Part shown: positions 54,681-63,889 of the stretch, in pieces
Layout of the letters: each line of letters starts with the position of its first letter
Numbering within the stretch: position 1 is the first letter of the stretch
The notes under the pieces: model-generated
Told to the model about the DNA's origin: nothing
The model's database searches: none
What the model saw: only the letters and a program-made list of their open reading frames with translations
Made by a program: the position numbers and the translations under genes
Assembly (NCBI RefSeq): GCF_044763875.1
Contig: NZ_JBIWGZ010000002.1
Location: 310,001-374,000 of the forward strand
Reading direction: 5' to 3'
Length of the DNA: 64,000 bases
Source of the DNA: Rummeliibacillus sp044763875
GTDB taxonomy: Bacteria; Bacillota; Bacilli; Bacillales_A; Planococcaceae

Positions 54681-55856
54681 TTATCGGCGTTTGTTACGGT
54701 TTCTTAAAAATGTCGGAATATCCAATCCATCGTCTTGTGAATTGGATTGATATTGTGTTGTTTGACGTGGGCTTTCTTGAATTGGTTGTACAATTTCTTC
54801 TGAACGAACTTCACGACCTGCCATTTGTTGTACAGGTGTTGGTTGTTGACGTGGTGTACCAATTCCACTGCGATTCACATTACGCCCTTCAAATTGAGGT
54901 TCATCTTCTGAAAACTCAGTCGCAATGACTGTAACCACGATTTCATCTTTTAGATTATCATTGATAACCGCACCGAAGATAATGTTTACATCTTCATCTG
55001 ATGCTGATGAAACAATATCAGCTGCTTCTTGAACTTCATATAAGCTCAAATTAGAGCCACCAGTCATATTCATAAGAACACCTTTTGCACCATGAATAGA
55101 TGTTTCAAGTAATGGACTTGAAATAGCTTTTTTGGCAGCTTCTACGGCACGAGTTTCACCTGAAGCAATACCGATTCCCATTAAAGCAGAGCCTTTATTA
55201 GACATAATTGTTTTTACATCTGCAAAGTCCAAGTTGATTAAACCTGGTACGGCGATTAAATCCGAAATACCTTGTACACCTTGACGTAGAACATTATCAG
55301 CTTCGCGGAATGCTTCAAGCATTGGTGTGTTTTTATCAACAATCTCTAATAATTTATCGTTTGGAATAACAATTAATGTATCAACTGCCTCTTTCATAGC
55401 AGCAGTTCCAGAAAATGCTGACTTTTGGCGTTTTTTGCCTTCAAATGTGAATGGACGCGTAACTACACCAACTGTTAATGCACCTAGATCTTTGGCAATT
55501 TGAGCAATTACAGGAGCTGCACCAGTACCTGTACCGCCACCCATACCCGCAGTAACAAAAACCATATCCGCACCACTTAGTGCTTCTTCAATCTGTTCTT
55601 TACTTTCTTCAGCAGCTTTTTTCCCCACTTCTGGGTTAGCACCTGCACCTAATCCACGAGTCGATTTCGCACCGATTTGCATTTTTACTTCAGCATTTGA
55701 TAATTTTAATGCTTGTGCATCTGTATTTACGGCGATAAATTCTACACCTTGTACACCATGTTCAATCATTCGGTTAACGGCATTATTACCTCCGCCACCA
55801 ACACCGATAACTTTAATTACAGCAAGTTGATCGTCATTTGTTTCAAATTCTAACAT
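54681..55856 (-). CDS. ftsZ: Cell division protein FtsZ
   Basis: Tubulin-like GTPase that forms the Z ring. The 391-residue protein has GVGGGGNNAVNRM (near residue 19), the tubulin signature GGGTGTGAAP (near residue 104) and the T7 loop NLDFADVKTIM (near residue 207). A glutamine-rich linker (about 320-370) leads to the C-terminal peptide DGLDIPTFLRNRNKRR that binds FtsA, SepF and EzrA. It follows ftsA by 49 bases. Confidence 0.98.
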   Translation of the reverse strand: MLEFETNDDQLAVIKVIGVGGGGNNAVNRMIEHGVQGVEFIAVNTDAQALKLSNAEVKMQIGAKSTRGLGAGANPEVGKKAAEESKEQIEEALSGADMVFVTAGMGGGTGTGAAPVIAQIAKDLGALTVGVVTRPFTFEGKKRQKSAFSGTAAMKEAVDTLIVIPNDKLLEIVDKNTPMLEAFREADNVLRQGVQGISDLIAVPGLINLDFADVKTIMSNKGSALMGIGIASGETRAVEAAKKAISSPLLETSIHGAKGVLMNMTGGSNLSLYEVQEAADIVSSASDEDVNIIFGAVINDNLKDEIVVTVIATEFSEDEPQFEGRNVNRSGIGTPRQQPTPVQQMAGREVRSEEIVQPIQESPRQTTQYQSNSQDDGLDIPTFLRNRNKRR

Positions 55857-55905
55857 CTCTATTCCTCCTAATTTTGCTAATAATGTGTAGAGAACATCGC
55901 CCTTT

Positions 55906-57192
55906 TTATTCTAGAAATCTATTAAAGAAGCCCTTAACTTTCGTAAGAACACCATCTCTATGCTCTTGTGATTCAAATAGCGAAGAACTATTTTGTTGTT
56001 CTACATGATGATCTTCACGCCCTGCAGGTACCAAAGGAACATTATCTGTAACATCTCTGTTAAATTGTGATTCTTTGTATGCATAACGTATTAAATTTAC
56101 AGCTGCTGTATATTCAGGATCTCTTACGCCAATGTAATCAGGCACATAAATTTTGACACTTGTTTGTAAGACATGACGTGCTAATTGAGGAAGACCTTCT
56201 AATTTTGCAACGCCACCAGTCAATACCACTCCGCCAGGCAAATCTTGAATACCCATTCGATATAATTCATCAATAATTAAATCAAAAAGTTCTTCAAGTC
56301 TAACGCCTATAATTTCGGATATGTATCTTTGACTAAATTGCTCTTTTGTATCTGCACCTATTACTGGAACTTCAAATAATTCATCATCTGAAGCATCGTC
56401 ATAATATGCATGTCCAAATTCTGTTTTTATCTTTTCTGCTTGTTCTGTAGGTGTTTTTAATACAATCGATAAATCTTTTGTAATATGTTCACCGCCAACT
56501 GGAATCATCGCTGTATGCAAAAAATGACCATCTTTGAATACTGCAATTGTTGTTGAACCTCCACCAATATCGATGAATGCAGTTCCTCTATTACGATCAT
56601 CTTCCGTAAGCGCAAATTCACCAGCTGCTAACGGTTGCAAATAAATTTGTTGAATTTCTAATCCAGCCTTTTCAACACAACGTAGGACATTGTGTAAAAC
56701 TGTTTTTGATGTGGTAATCATAGTACCATCCATTTCTAGACGAATACCGATCATCCCTCTAGGATCATTAATCCCATCTAAACCGTCCACGATATATTGG
56801 CTTGGAACAATATTGACTAATTCACGATCTGGTGAAATAGACATAAGTTGTGCAGATTCTATTACACGATCTAAATCCACATCAGTAATTTCGCGATTCT
56901 CGCTATTAACTGCAACTACACCTTTTACATCATGAAGCTGAACTTGATTAGCAGGTATACCTAATATTACTTTATTGATAGACATACCTACCATTCTCTC
57001 AGCTTGATCGATTGCTTTTTTTATAGATTGTACAGTAGCATCAATATCTACAATGCTTCCTCTACGAATACCTGATGACTTGACATTACCAACACCAATT
57101 ACATGCACAGTCTCCTCATTAACCTCTCCGATGAGGACTTTAACAGAAGAAGATCCTATATCTAAAGAAACGTATAATTCTGAATGATTCAA
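55906..57192 (-). CDS. ftsA: Cell division protein FtsA
   Basis: Actin-like membrane anchor of FtsZ. The 428-residue protein has the phosphate-1 motif SLDIGSSSVKVLIGE (near residue 9), the 1C domain (about 85-160) and FIDIGGGSTTIAVFKDG (near residue 203). The C-terminal amphipathic helix (GVLTKVKGFFNRFLE) anchors it in the membrane. The start is TTG 57192 behind AAGGAGGTG, an uncommon start codon for so conserved a gene. A sigma-H-like promoter lies upstream. Confidence 0.97.
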   Translation of the reverse strand: MNHSELYVSLDIGSSSVKVLIGEVNEETVHVIGVGNVKSSGIRRGSIVDIDATVQSIKKAIDQAERMVGMSINKVILGIPANQVQLHDVKGVVAVNSENREITDVDLDRVIESAQLMSISPDRELVNIVPSQYIVDGLDGINDPRGMIGIRLEMDGTMITTSKTVLHNVLRCVEKAGLEIQQIYLQPLAAGEFALTEDDRNRGTAFIDIGGGSTTIAVFKDGHFLHTAMIPVGGEHITKDLSIVLKTPTEQAEKIKTEFGHAYYDDASDDELFEVPVIGADTKEQFSQRYISEIIGVRLEELFDLIIDELYRMGIQDLPGGVVLTGGVAKLEGLPQLARHVLQTSVKIYVPDYIGVRDPEYTAAVNLIRYAYKESQFNRDVTDNVPLVPAGREDHHVEQQNSSSLFESQEHRDGVLTKVKGFFNRFLE

Positions 57193-57258
57193 ACTGTGGC
57201 ACCTCCTTCAACAACTCTTAATGATTATTCTATTGTAAAATTATGAACTTGTCTAAAT

Positions 57259-57288
57259 AAATTCAGGAAAACTATTTAAAATTCCTTC
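57259..57288 (-). promoter_or_regulatory. Candidate sigma-H promoter of ftsAZ
   Basis: Minus strand GAAGGAATT, 12-base spacer, CCTGAATTT. This matches the sigma-H consensus (RnAGGAwww / RnnGAATww) at all but one defined position. B. subtilis ftsAZ also has a sigma-H promoter, used to raise FtsZ for polar division at the onset of sporulation. Confidence 0.52.
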
Positions 57289-57596
57289 ATATATACTGTT
57301 TTTTTTAACTTTTGATGCATTTTTTATTATTTACATAGTGTTAAAAGCTCGAAATTCTGTCTGTGTAGACTAAAAAGATTCTAAAATACTATTCCTACAT
57401 GTATTTATACACTTACTTCTAACTCTAATAATCACAAATAACTATTAAGCACTTTTTATAGTTTTTCTTAGACTTATTCAATTACATTTCTGTTTAAGCT
57501 AAGATTACTATATTTATAGCCTAATTAAAACTGATTACCAGAATAAATAGAATAAATTTAGATTATTTATACAATTTTTGGACTTACAGGATACAA
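57289..57596. other. AT-rich region between divIB and ftsA
   Basis: Very AT-rich, with no frame I would call a gene. In B. subtilis ylxW, ylxX and sbp occupy this place; none is present. No clear terminator follows divIB, so part of ftsAZ transcription may come from upstream. Confidence 0.4.
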
Positions 57597-58367
57597 TTAC
57601 TTTTCACTTTCCCCATACTCACTTTTATAAGAACGATAAAAAGTTCCAACTTCTAAGTCAATTACCCCTTTTTCACCTTTTTTGACTTGTGAAACAATCG
57701 ATGGATAATATTTCAATTTCGACGCAAGCGTAGGAATCGATGCTCTTACTTCAAATCCATCATTCATAAACATTTGAATTGCATATGGATTTGAATCATT
57801 TGGCATGGCATTCACTTGAGAGATTAAAGCGATTAATTCATCATTCAACTTGCTAAGTTGTTTAATCATTTTCATTCTCGTTTTTTCATCCTCAAAACCT
57901 ACTAATATCGGCATATTCAAACTATCCGGTATTTTATTCAAATGTAAAATTGTCCCGTTGTTTAACACCAAATTATATTGGTTATTTTCCTTTAAATATG
58001 CAACTTGATCATATTCAGTCACAGAAATTGTGATATCATTCAACCATTTTCTTTTTATCGATACATTCTTTACAATTTGTTGTTCCTTTAATAATCTTTC
58101 TACTGAACTACTTTTGAATTCCCATAGAGAGTTCCCTTTTTCAAGACCACTATGCTTTATGTAATATTCTTTACTCTTTAGGTGATTTCCTTCAACTGTA
58201 ATTTTTCCAATATGACTTAATGGAGATTGAAAATACAGAAGTGTCAGTAAGGTTATAACGAAAATGGCAATAAGTACGAGAAAGCGACGATTTGTTCTTT
58301 TTTTTCGACGCTCTTTTAATGTCGGAATTCGTTCTTCGATATCAATAATTTTTTCCAAACTGATCAC
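57597..58367 (-). CDS. divIB: Cell division protein DivIB (FtsQ)
   Basis: Single-pass divisome protein that works with FtsL and DivIC. The 256-residue protein has a basic cytosolic N-terminus (KERRKKRTNRR), one membrane helix (about 28-47), a POTRA domain (from about 50, HIGKITVEGNHLKSKEYY) and the FtsQ/DivIB beta domain. The ATG follows the spoVE/ftsW-like stop by 12 bases; murG and murB, which separate them in B. subtilis, are absent. Confidence 0.95.
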   Translation of the reverse strand: MISLEKIIDIEERIPTLKERRKKRTNRRFLVLIAIFVITLLTLLYFQSPLSHIGKITVEGNHLKSKEYYIKHSGLEKGNSLWEFKSSSVERLLKEQQIVKNVSIKRKWLNDITISVTEYDQVAYLKENNQYNLVLNNGTILHLNKIPDSLNMPILVGFEDEKTRMKMIKQLSKLNDELIALISQVNAMPNDSNPYAIQMFMNDGFEVRASIPTLASKLKYYPSIVSQVKKGEKGVIDLEVGTFYRSYKSEYGESEK

Positions 58368-58379
58368 TCCTTTCTAAAA

Positions 58380-59465
58380 TTATCTTTCTTTCGAAAAATT
58401 CCACACAATTCCAATAGCAATCCATGTTACGACAAGGGATGTTCCCCCATAACTAATAAACGGTAAGGTCACACCGGTTACCGGCAACAACCCTGAAACA
58501 ACTCCGATATTCAAAAAAGCTTGAAAACCAATCATCCCTATTAATGTTGCAATACTATATAACGAAACTTTCATACTTGATTTATACGCTAATTTAAAAC
58601 CAGCGTAGATTAGTAAACCAAAAGCACAAATTATCGTTGCAGCTCCGATAAATCCCATTTCTTCTGCAATAATTGAAAAAATGAAATCATTCTGTGGTTC
58701 GGGTAAGTATAAGTACTTTTGTCGGCTATTTCCAAAGCCAAATCCATATAGGCCTGCTGGACCTATAGCAAGCAATGATTGTATTGCTTGAAAACCACTT
58801 CCAAGTGGATCTGACCAAGGATCTAAAAACGCTTCTATTCTCTTTAGACGATAAGGAGCTGAAAGTATTAACCCTACTAACCCTACAACACCAACAATGA
58901 TCAGGAAAGCGTAAAAACGTATAGGATAACCAGCTATAAAGAACAGCAAAAACACAGAAACGATTAAAATAAAGGCTGATCCGAAATCAGGTTGTAACAT
59001 TATTAGCGCTATTGGTAAAAATAAATATAAAAAATGCCGCCAGTGAATTTTAGATTCCGTTGCTTTTTGATTCGCCAGAATAAAGCTTAGTTTGACGATT
59101 GTAGCAATCTTGGTAAGTTCAGATGGTTGAAGACTAAGTGGTCCAAGTGCAATCCAACTTTGCGAACCATTTCGAACAACGCCAATTCCCGGAATTAATA
59201 CAGCGACAAGTAAAAGTAACGACAGCCAATATAGGAGCGTCCAAGTCTTTTCCAATTGTAGCCCTTTATAACGGCTACAAATGAAAAAGGCAAATAACGC
59301 TACTCCTAAATAGATTAACTGTTTTACTAAAAAAGGTGCTGTTTGACCGTAGTGAATCTTCCCCCAGTAAGTACCGGCAGAGTAAACAAAAACAATGCCA
59401 ATGACAGTCAAAAATAACGTTGCAATCATTAACCAAAGTCTCTCACGTTGTATCAGGCAAGGCAT
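58380..59465 (-). CDS. spoVE: SEDS family glycosyltransferase (SpoVE/FtsW-like)
   Basis: Membrane peptidoglycan polymerase that pairs with a class B PBP. The 361-residue protein has about ten helices and SEDS motifs: VRNGSQSWI, LQPSELTKIA, MLQPDFGSA, ILSAPYRLKRIEAFLDPWSDPLG (split; near residue 195), LPEPQNDFIFSIIAEE and LPFISYGGTS. By position after murD it is the SpoVE equivalent, and spoVD nearby is its expected partner; a vegetative FtsW role cannot be excluded. ATG 59465 directly abuts an AGGAAGG, an unusually tight spacing. Confidence 0.88.
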   Translation of the reverse strand: MPCLIQRERLWLMIATLFLTVIGIVFVYSAGTYWGKIHYGQTAPFLVKQLIYLGVALFAFFICSRYKGLQLEKTWTLLYWLSLLLLVAVLIPGIGVVRNGSQSWIALGPLSLQPSELTKIATIVKLSFILANQKATESKIHWRHFLYLFLPIALIMLQPDFGSAFILIVSVFLLFFIAGYPIRFYAFLIIVGVVGLVGLILSAPYRLKRIEAFLDPWSDPLGSGFQAIQSLLAIGPAGLYGFGFGNSRQKYLYLPEPQNDFIFSIIAEEMGFIGAATIICAFGLLIYAGFKLAYKSSMKVSLYSIATLIGMIGFQAFLNIGVVSGLLPVTGVTLPFISYGGTSLVVTWIAIGIVWNFSKER

Positions 59466-59490
59466 CCTTCCTATTACTTAATAATGGCAA

Positions 59491-60843
59491 TTATTTTAAA
59501 TTCATAACTGCTTCGATAAACAAGTCTCCACGTGTTTCAAAGTTTGGATATTGATCCCAACTTGCACATGCTGGTGAAAGTAAAATGACATCACCTTCAT
59601 TTGATAATTCTGCTGCTTTTGGTACTGCTTCTTGAATATCCTTAGCATGGACAATTGTTTTTACACCACAAGAAGTAGCGAATTCTGCAAAACGATCTGC
59701 TGTTTGACCAGATACCACAACTACATGAACATTTGACATAAATGGTCGTAATTCTTCGAATGAATGACCACGATCTAAACCACCTGCTAGTAGTACAATT
59801 GGTTGTTTAAATGCTTCAAGTGCACTACGCGTAGCAAGTGTGTTTGTTGCTTTTGAGTCATTAAAGATTTTACGCTGTTTCCATTCACGAACAAATTGTG
59901 TGCGATGTTTAACACCAGTAAATGAATTTAATACGTGTTCCATTTTATCTTTCGGACAGCTCATAATAATAGCTGCCGCGACAGCTGCAAGAACATTCTC
60001 TAGGTTATGTTTACCAGGTAAAGCGATAATATCTCGTTTCATAAATGGTTTACCTAACCAATAAATCATTTCATCATCTGCACTAATTCCTTCTTCATTT
60101 ATATGAGTCGTTGTAAATGGAATTAAGTGCGCATTTGATTTTCGAGCATATGAAGCAACGATTTTTTGGTCTGCGTTATAGATTAGATAATCTGTCTCAT
60201 CTTGGTTACGTGTGATACAGAATTTGGCATCACCATACGCTTCCATTGATCCATGATAATCGATATGTGCTTCAAATAAATTCGTCCAAATGGCTATTTT
60301 CGGTTTAAACATCTCAGTTCCCATTAGTTGGAAAGAAGATAATTCTGTCACAATAATATTATCGGCTTCAGCCGTTTCTGTTACAGTACAAGCTACTGTA
60401 CCAATATTCCCTGCGATTAATGGCTTCAAGCCACCTTGGTTCAAAATATGGTAAAGCAAAGTAGTTGTAGTTGTTTTACCATTTGAACCAGTAATACCAA
60501 TCATAGGTGCTTCACTAATTAAGTAAGCTAATTCCACTTCTGTCCATACTGGAATTCCACGTTTTACTGCATCCGCTACAATAATATTTGTATATGGTAT
60601 ACCAGGGTTCTTAATAACTAATTCGAATCCGTCATCCAATAAATCTTCTGGGTGACGGCCGCAAATTACGGTAATTCCTTGTTGTAGAAGTTTTTGTGCA
60701 TCCTTATTTTCTTCAAACGGTTTTGCATCATTCACTGTTACAAATGCGCCCATTTTATGAAGTAATTCTGCGGCAGCTACACCACTTTTAGCTAGACCTA
60801 ATACTAATACTTTTTTGTGTTCCATCATGGCTACGTTTTTCAT
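59491..60843 (-). CDS. murD: UDP-MurNAc-L-alanine:D-glutamate ligase
   Basis: Adds D-glutamate in peptidoglycan precursor synthesis. ATG 60843 has GGAGG seven bases upstream and overlaps the mraY stop by one base; 450 residues (B. subtilis 451). The P-loop GITGSNGKTTTT (near residue 117), the Mur ligase centre (ELSSFQL; IWTNLFEAHID) and the NDSKATNT C-terminal domain motif are present. Confidence 0.97.
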   Translation of the reverse strand: MKNVAMMEHKKVLVLGLAKSGVAAAELLHKMGAFVTVNDAKPFEENKDAQKLLQQGITVICGRHPEDLLDDGFELVIKNPGIPYTNIIVADAVKRGIPVWTEVELAYLISEAPMIGITGSNGKTTTTTLLYHILNQGGLKPLIAGNIGTVACTVTETAEADNIIVTELSSFQLMGTEMFKPKIAIWTNLFEAHIDYHGSMEAYGDAKFCITRNQDETDYLIYNADQKIVASYARKSNAHLIPFTTTHINEEGISADDEMIYWLGKPFMKRDIIALPGKHNLENVLAAVAAAIIMSCPKDKMEHVLNSFTGVKHRTQFVREWKQRKIFNDSKATNTLATRSALEAFKQPIVLLAGGLDRGHSFEELRPFMSNVHVVVVSGQTADRFAEFATSCGVKTIVHAKDIQEAVPKAAELSNEGDVILLSPACASWDQYPNFETRGDLFIEAVMNLK

Positions 60844-61814
60844 TATAATACCTCCGGAACCACTGCGATCAATGCCGCCACTAATGCTGTTAACCAGAAC
60901 GTTAGGACAATACGCCATTCTGACCAACCTGATAGTTCAAAATGGTGATGTAGTGGACTCATTTTAAAAATTCTTTTACCTGTTAATTTGAAACTTGTTA
61001 CTTGCATAATAACAGATAAAGTTTCAACGACAAAAATTATTCCGATTATTAATAATAGTAGTTCTTGGCCAACCAGGATAGATAACATAGCTAACGCACC
61101 ACCTAAAGCCAGCGAACCTGTGTCGCCCATAAATACTTTTGCAGGGTTTGCATTGAAGATTAAGAAACCAAGTAAAGCACCCACAACTGCAAAGGCAAAA
61201 ATGGCAACATCCAATTGATCATTTAAGAGTGCCAACACACCATAAGCTGCAAAAGCAATCGAAGCTGTTCCTGATACTAATCCGTCTAATCCATCTGTTA
61301 AATTGACTGCATTTGAAAAGCCAACTAACCAGAAGATTAAAAACAGCACATAGAATACACCTAAATGTATTGCAAAATCTGTAAACGGAATTTGAACTGT
61401 ATTATGAAACGTTCCTAACTTCATTAAGAAATAGGCCGCAATCGAAATAACTATTTGTGCGATCAGTTTTTGTAAAGATGTTAATCCCAAATTACGTTTG
61501 AAAATAATTTTGAGTCCATCATCTAAAAAGCCAACTACTCCATATCCAACTAGGACAAGTATCAAAATTATAGATTGAGATGTAAATGCACCCTTTACTA
61601 AACTCATAATTACTGTTGTTACAATAATGGAAAGTAAGAAAATGACACCACCCATGGTAGGGGTACCTGCCTTTTTCATATGCGATTTTGGCCCTTCTTC
61701 TCGAATGCTTTGACCAAATTTAAAGCGTCTTAACATAGGGATAATAATTGGTCCTAATATGACCGAACTAATAAATGAAATTGCTAAAATAATTAGCATT
61801 GTTTCGATTGACAT
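60843..61814 (-). CDS. mraY: Phospho-MurNAc-pentapeptide transferase MraY
   Basis: Makes lipid I at the membrane from UDP-MurNAc-pentapeptide and undecaprenyl phosphate. The 323-residue protein has ten helices and catalytic motifs: FLDDGLKI (near residue 97), NLTDGLDGL (near residue 171) and FMGDTGSLALGG (near residue 228), plus the MSPLHHHFE histidines. It follows spoVD by 76 bases, with murE missing in between. Confidence 0.97.
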   Translation of the reverse strand: MSIETMLIILAISFISSVILGPIIIPMLRRFKFGQSIREEGPKSHMKKAGTPTMGGVIFLLSIIVTTVIMSLVKGAFTSQSIILILVLVGYGVVGFLDDGLKIIFKRNLGLTSLQKLIAQIVISIAAYFLMKLGTFHNTVQIPFTDFAIHLGVFYVLFLIFWLVGFSNAVNLTDGLDGLVSGTASIAFAAYGVLALLNDQLDVAIFAFAVVGALLGFLIFNANPAKVFMGDTGSLALGGALAMLSILVGQELLLLIIGIIFVVETLSVIMQVTSFKLTGKRIFKMSPLHHHFELSGWSEWRIVLTFWLTALVAALIAVVPEVL

Positions 61815-61890
61815 GAAAAAATTCTCCTTCTAACCTTCTTTAGTACATGTACTATCATAGTAGTTTCAGTTACATTTTTAAAGACTAACA

Positions 61891-63807
61891 TTACTGATTT
61901 TCTAAATAAACGTGAATAGTCCCATCTTTAACAATTTGTGCGTCTGCTTTTGGAATTTGAGAAACAATTTTATCGCCTTCTCCATGCCATTCTAAACGAA
62001 ACGGATACAACATTTCTGTAATCTCTTTTTTCGTTTTGCCAACTAAATCGGGAACACGAACTTTTTCAATATCTCCCCAACGATATTGTTTTTCTATCTG
62101 ATCTTTACGATCCGTTATCCCTACAATCGGATGAATATCTTCAATAATTTGCCCAACAATTGGGGCCGCAATGACACCACCAAATTGAGAACCATGCTTT
62201 GGATTATCGATAGCAACATAAACCACAATTTTCGGGTCATCTGCTGGTGCAAAGCCGATAAAGGATACGATATATTCTCCATCTTTATAGCGCCCATTTT
62301 CCGCTTTTTGTGCAGTCCCTGTTTTTCCGCCAATTCTCAAATGATCTCTATAAGCACTTCTTCCTGATCCATTCGCAACAACAGATTCTAGAGCTGCTCG
62401 GACCTTCGCAGATGTTTCCGGACGAATAACTTGGCCTTTTTGAGTAGGCTCATATGACTTAAGAACTTTACCATTTTCACTATTAATAATGTTTTTGACG
62501 ATATAAGGCGTCATTAGTTTTCCACCATTAACAGCTGCAGAAACCGCCTGTACTTGTTGTATAGGTGTAACGGATATTCCTTGGCCAAATGAGGTCGTCG
62601 CATGTTCAACAGGACCATAGTTCTTGGGTGAAAATAGAATACCTGTTGATTCCCCAGCCATATTAGAGCCTGTCACCTGTCCAAATCCAAAGTCACGGAT
62701 ATACTGTTGAAGTTTAGTTGGTCCAACACGTCTTCCTAATTCGATAAACCCTGGGTTACAAGAGTTTTCAACAACTTCAAGGAATGTTTCTTGACCATGC
62801 CCCGATCGTTTCCAACAACGTAGCTTCGCCCCTTCTACCATGGCATAACCTGGATCATAAAATTGATCGTTTTTCAAATCAACTACATTTTCTTCTAACG
62901 CTGCACTTAATGTTATGATTTTAAATGTAGATCCAGGTTCATATGTCATCCAAACAGGTAAATTTCGATTATAAATCTTCGAATCTACTTTTTGGTACTC
63001 GGCTGGATTATATGTAGGAAATGAAGCTAATCCTAGTATCTCTCCAGTGTTAGGATTCATAGCAATTCCAATTGCTTGATCCGCTTCATACTTTTCCATT
63101 GCTTGAGACAATTCTCTCTCAATAACCTTTTGAACATCCATATCGATAGTCAACTCTAACGATGCACCATCTTGCCCTTCCCTCCACCCATCTTCTACGT
63201 GGGGTAAATTAGCACCTTTGGCATCTGTAAATAAACGAATAGCTGATTCCTTACCTAATAAGAGATCATTATATTGATATTCTAACCCTGCTAGTCCTTG
63301 CATGTCACTACCAGTAAATCCTAATAATCTAGAAAGTAATTCGCCATACGGATAATCTCTAATATAATCTAAACCCGTATACAGACCTGGAATTTGTAGC
63401 TGTTGTATCTTCTCCGCTATTTCATAAGAAATATTCTTGCCTTCTGGCGCAATTTTTACGATGAAACCCGGTTTCTTTAGTTTTTCTTCTAAATCTTTTT
63501 CGTCCATTTGTAATATTGGTGCCAATTGTGCTGCAACTTTTTCAGGTTCTTTATTTTGAGCAGGCATAAAATATAGTGTAGGCGCCAATTTATTCCCCAC
63601 TAAAAGTTTACCATTTCGATCAGTAATATCGCCTCGTAAACTCTTCATTGGCACTTCACGGTCCCAATTCTCTTCCGCCTTTTTTGTTAAAAACTCATGT
63701 TGTATAAATTGAACGACAATCAATTTTCCAATAAGCAAAAAACCTAAACAGATAAAAATCATCAACACAAATTTTAATCTCACACTTGCTTGTTTAGTTA
63801 CCCACAT
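61891..63807 (-). CDS. spoVD: Sporulation-specific penicillin-binding protein SpoVD
   Basis: Class B transpeptidase for spore cortex. ATG 63807 gives 638 residues (B. subtilis SpoVD 646) and aligns the N-terminus; GTG 63822 is also open. Order: one membrane helix (about 12-33), dimerisation domain, transpeptidase domain with EPGSTFKI (SxxK), NSCN (SxN) and GKTGTAQ (KTG), then one PASTA domain (about 575-638). Two cysteines 19 residues apart (LRCWKR and NSCNPG) match the redox-controlled pair of B. subtilis SpoVD and distinguish it from PBP2B. It lies between pbpB and mraY. Confidence 0.93.
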   Translation of the reverse strand: MWVTKQASVRLKFVLMIFICLGFLLIGKLIVVQFIQHEFLTKKAEENWDREVPMKSLRGDITDRNGKLLVGNKLAPTLYFMPAQNKEPEKVAAQLAPILQMDEKDLEEKLKKPGFIVKIAPEGKNISYEIAEKIQQLQIPGLYTGLDYIRDYPYGELLSRLLGFTGSDMQGLAGLEYQYNDLLLGKESAIRLFTDAKGANLPHVEDGWREGQDGASLELTIDMDVQKVIERELSQAMEKYEADQAIGIAMNPNTGEILGLASFPTYNPAEYQKVDSKIYNRNLPVWMTYEPGSTFKIITLSAALEENVVDLKNDQFYDPGYAMVEGAKLRCWKRSGHGQETFLEVVENSCNPGFIELGRRVGPTKLQQYIRDFGFGQVTGSNMAGESTGILFSPKNYGPVEHATTSFGQGISVTPIQQVQAVSAAVNGGKLMTPYIVKNIINSENGKVLKSYEPTQKGQVIRPETSAKVRAALESVVANGSGRSAYRDHLRIGGKTGTAQKAENGRYKDGEYIVSFIGFAPADDPKIVVYVAIDNPKHGSQFGGVIAAPIVGQIIEDIHPIVGITDRKDQIEKQYRWGDIEKVRVPDLVGKTKKEITEMLYPFRLEWHGEGDKIVSQIPKADAQIVKDGTIHVYLENQ

Positions 63808-63821
63808 TGTTCGACAAATCA

Positions 63822-63858
63822 CACCTTTTTACATTCAAAATATGATTGTAAAAAGGTG
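63822..63858 (-). promoter_or_regulatory. Hairpin over the spoVD ribosome-binding site
   Basis: A perfect 12-bp inverted repeat (CACCTTTTTACA at 63822-63833; TGTAAAAAGGTG at 63847-63858) with a 13-base loop. In the minus-strand RNA the 3' arm contains AAAAAGGTG, the best Shine-Dalgarno for spoVD. Confidence 0.7.
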
Positions 63859-63889
63859 ACTATGCTTTATCTAAAATTTTCTTTTGAAA

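Noticed and set aside
58380..59465. CTG start for the spoVE/ftsW-like gene
   Set aside because: It would give a better spacing to AGGAAGG, but CTG starts are rare and ATG 59465 keeps the usual N-terminal length.
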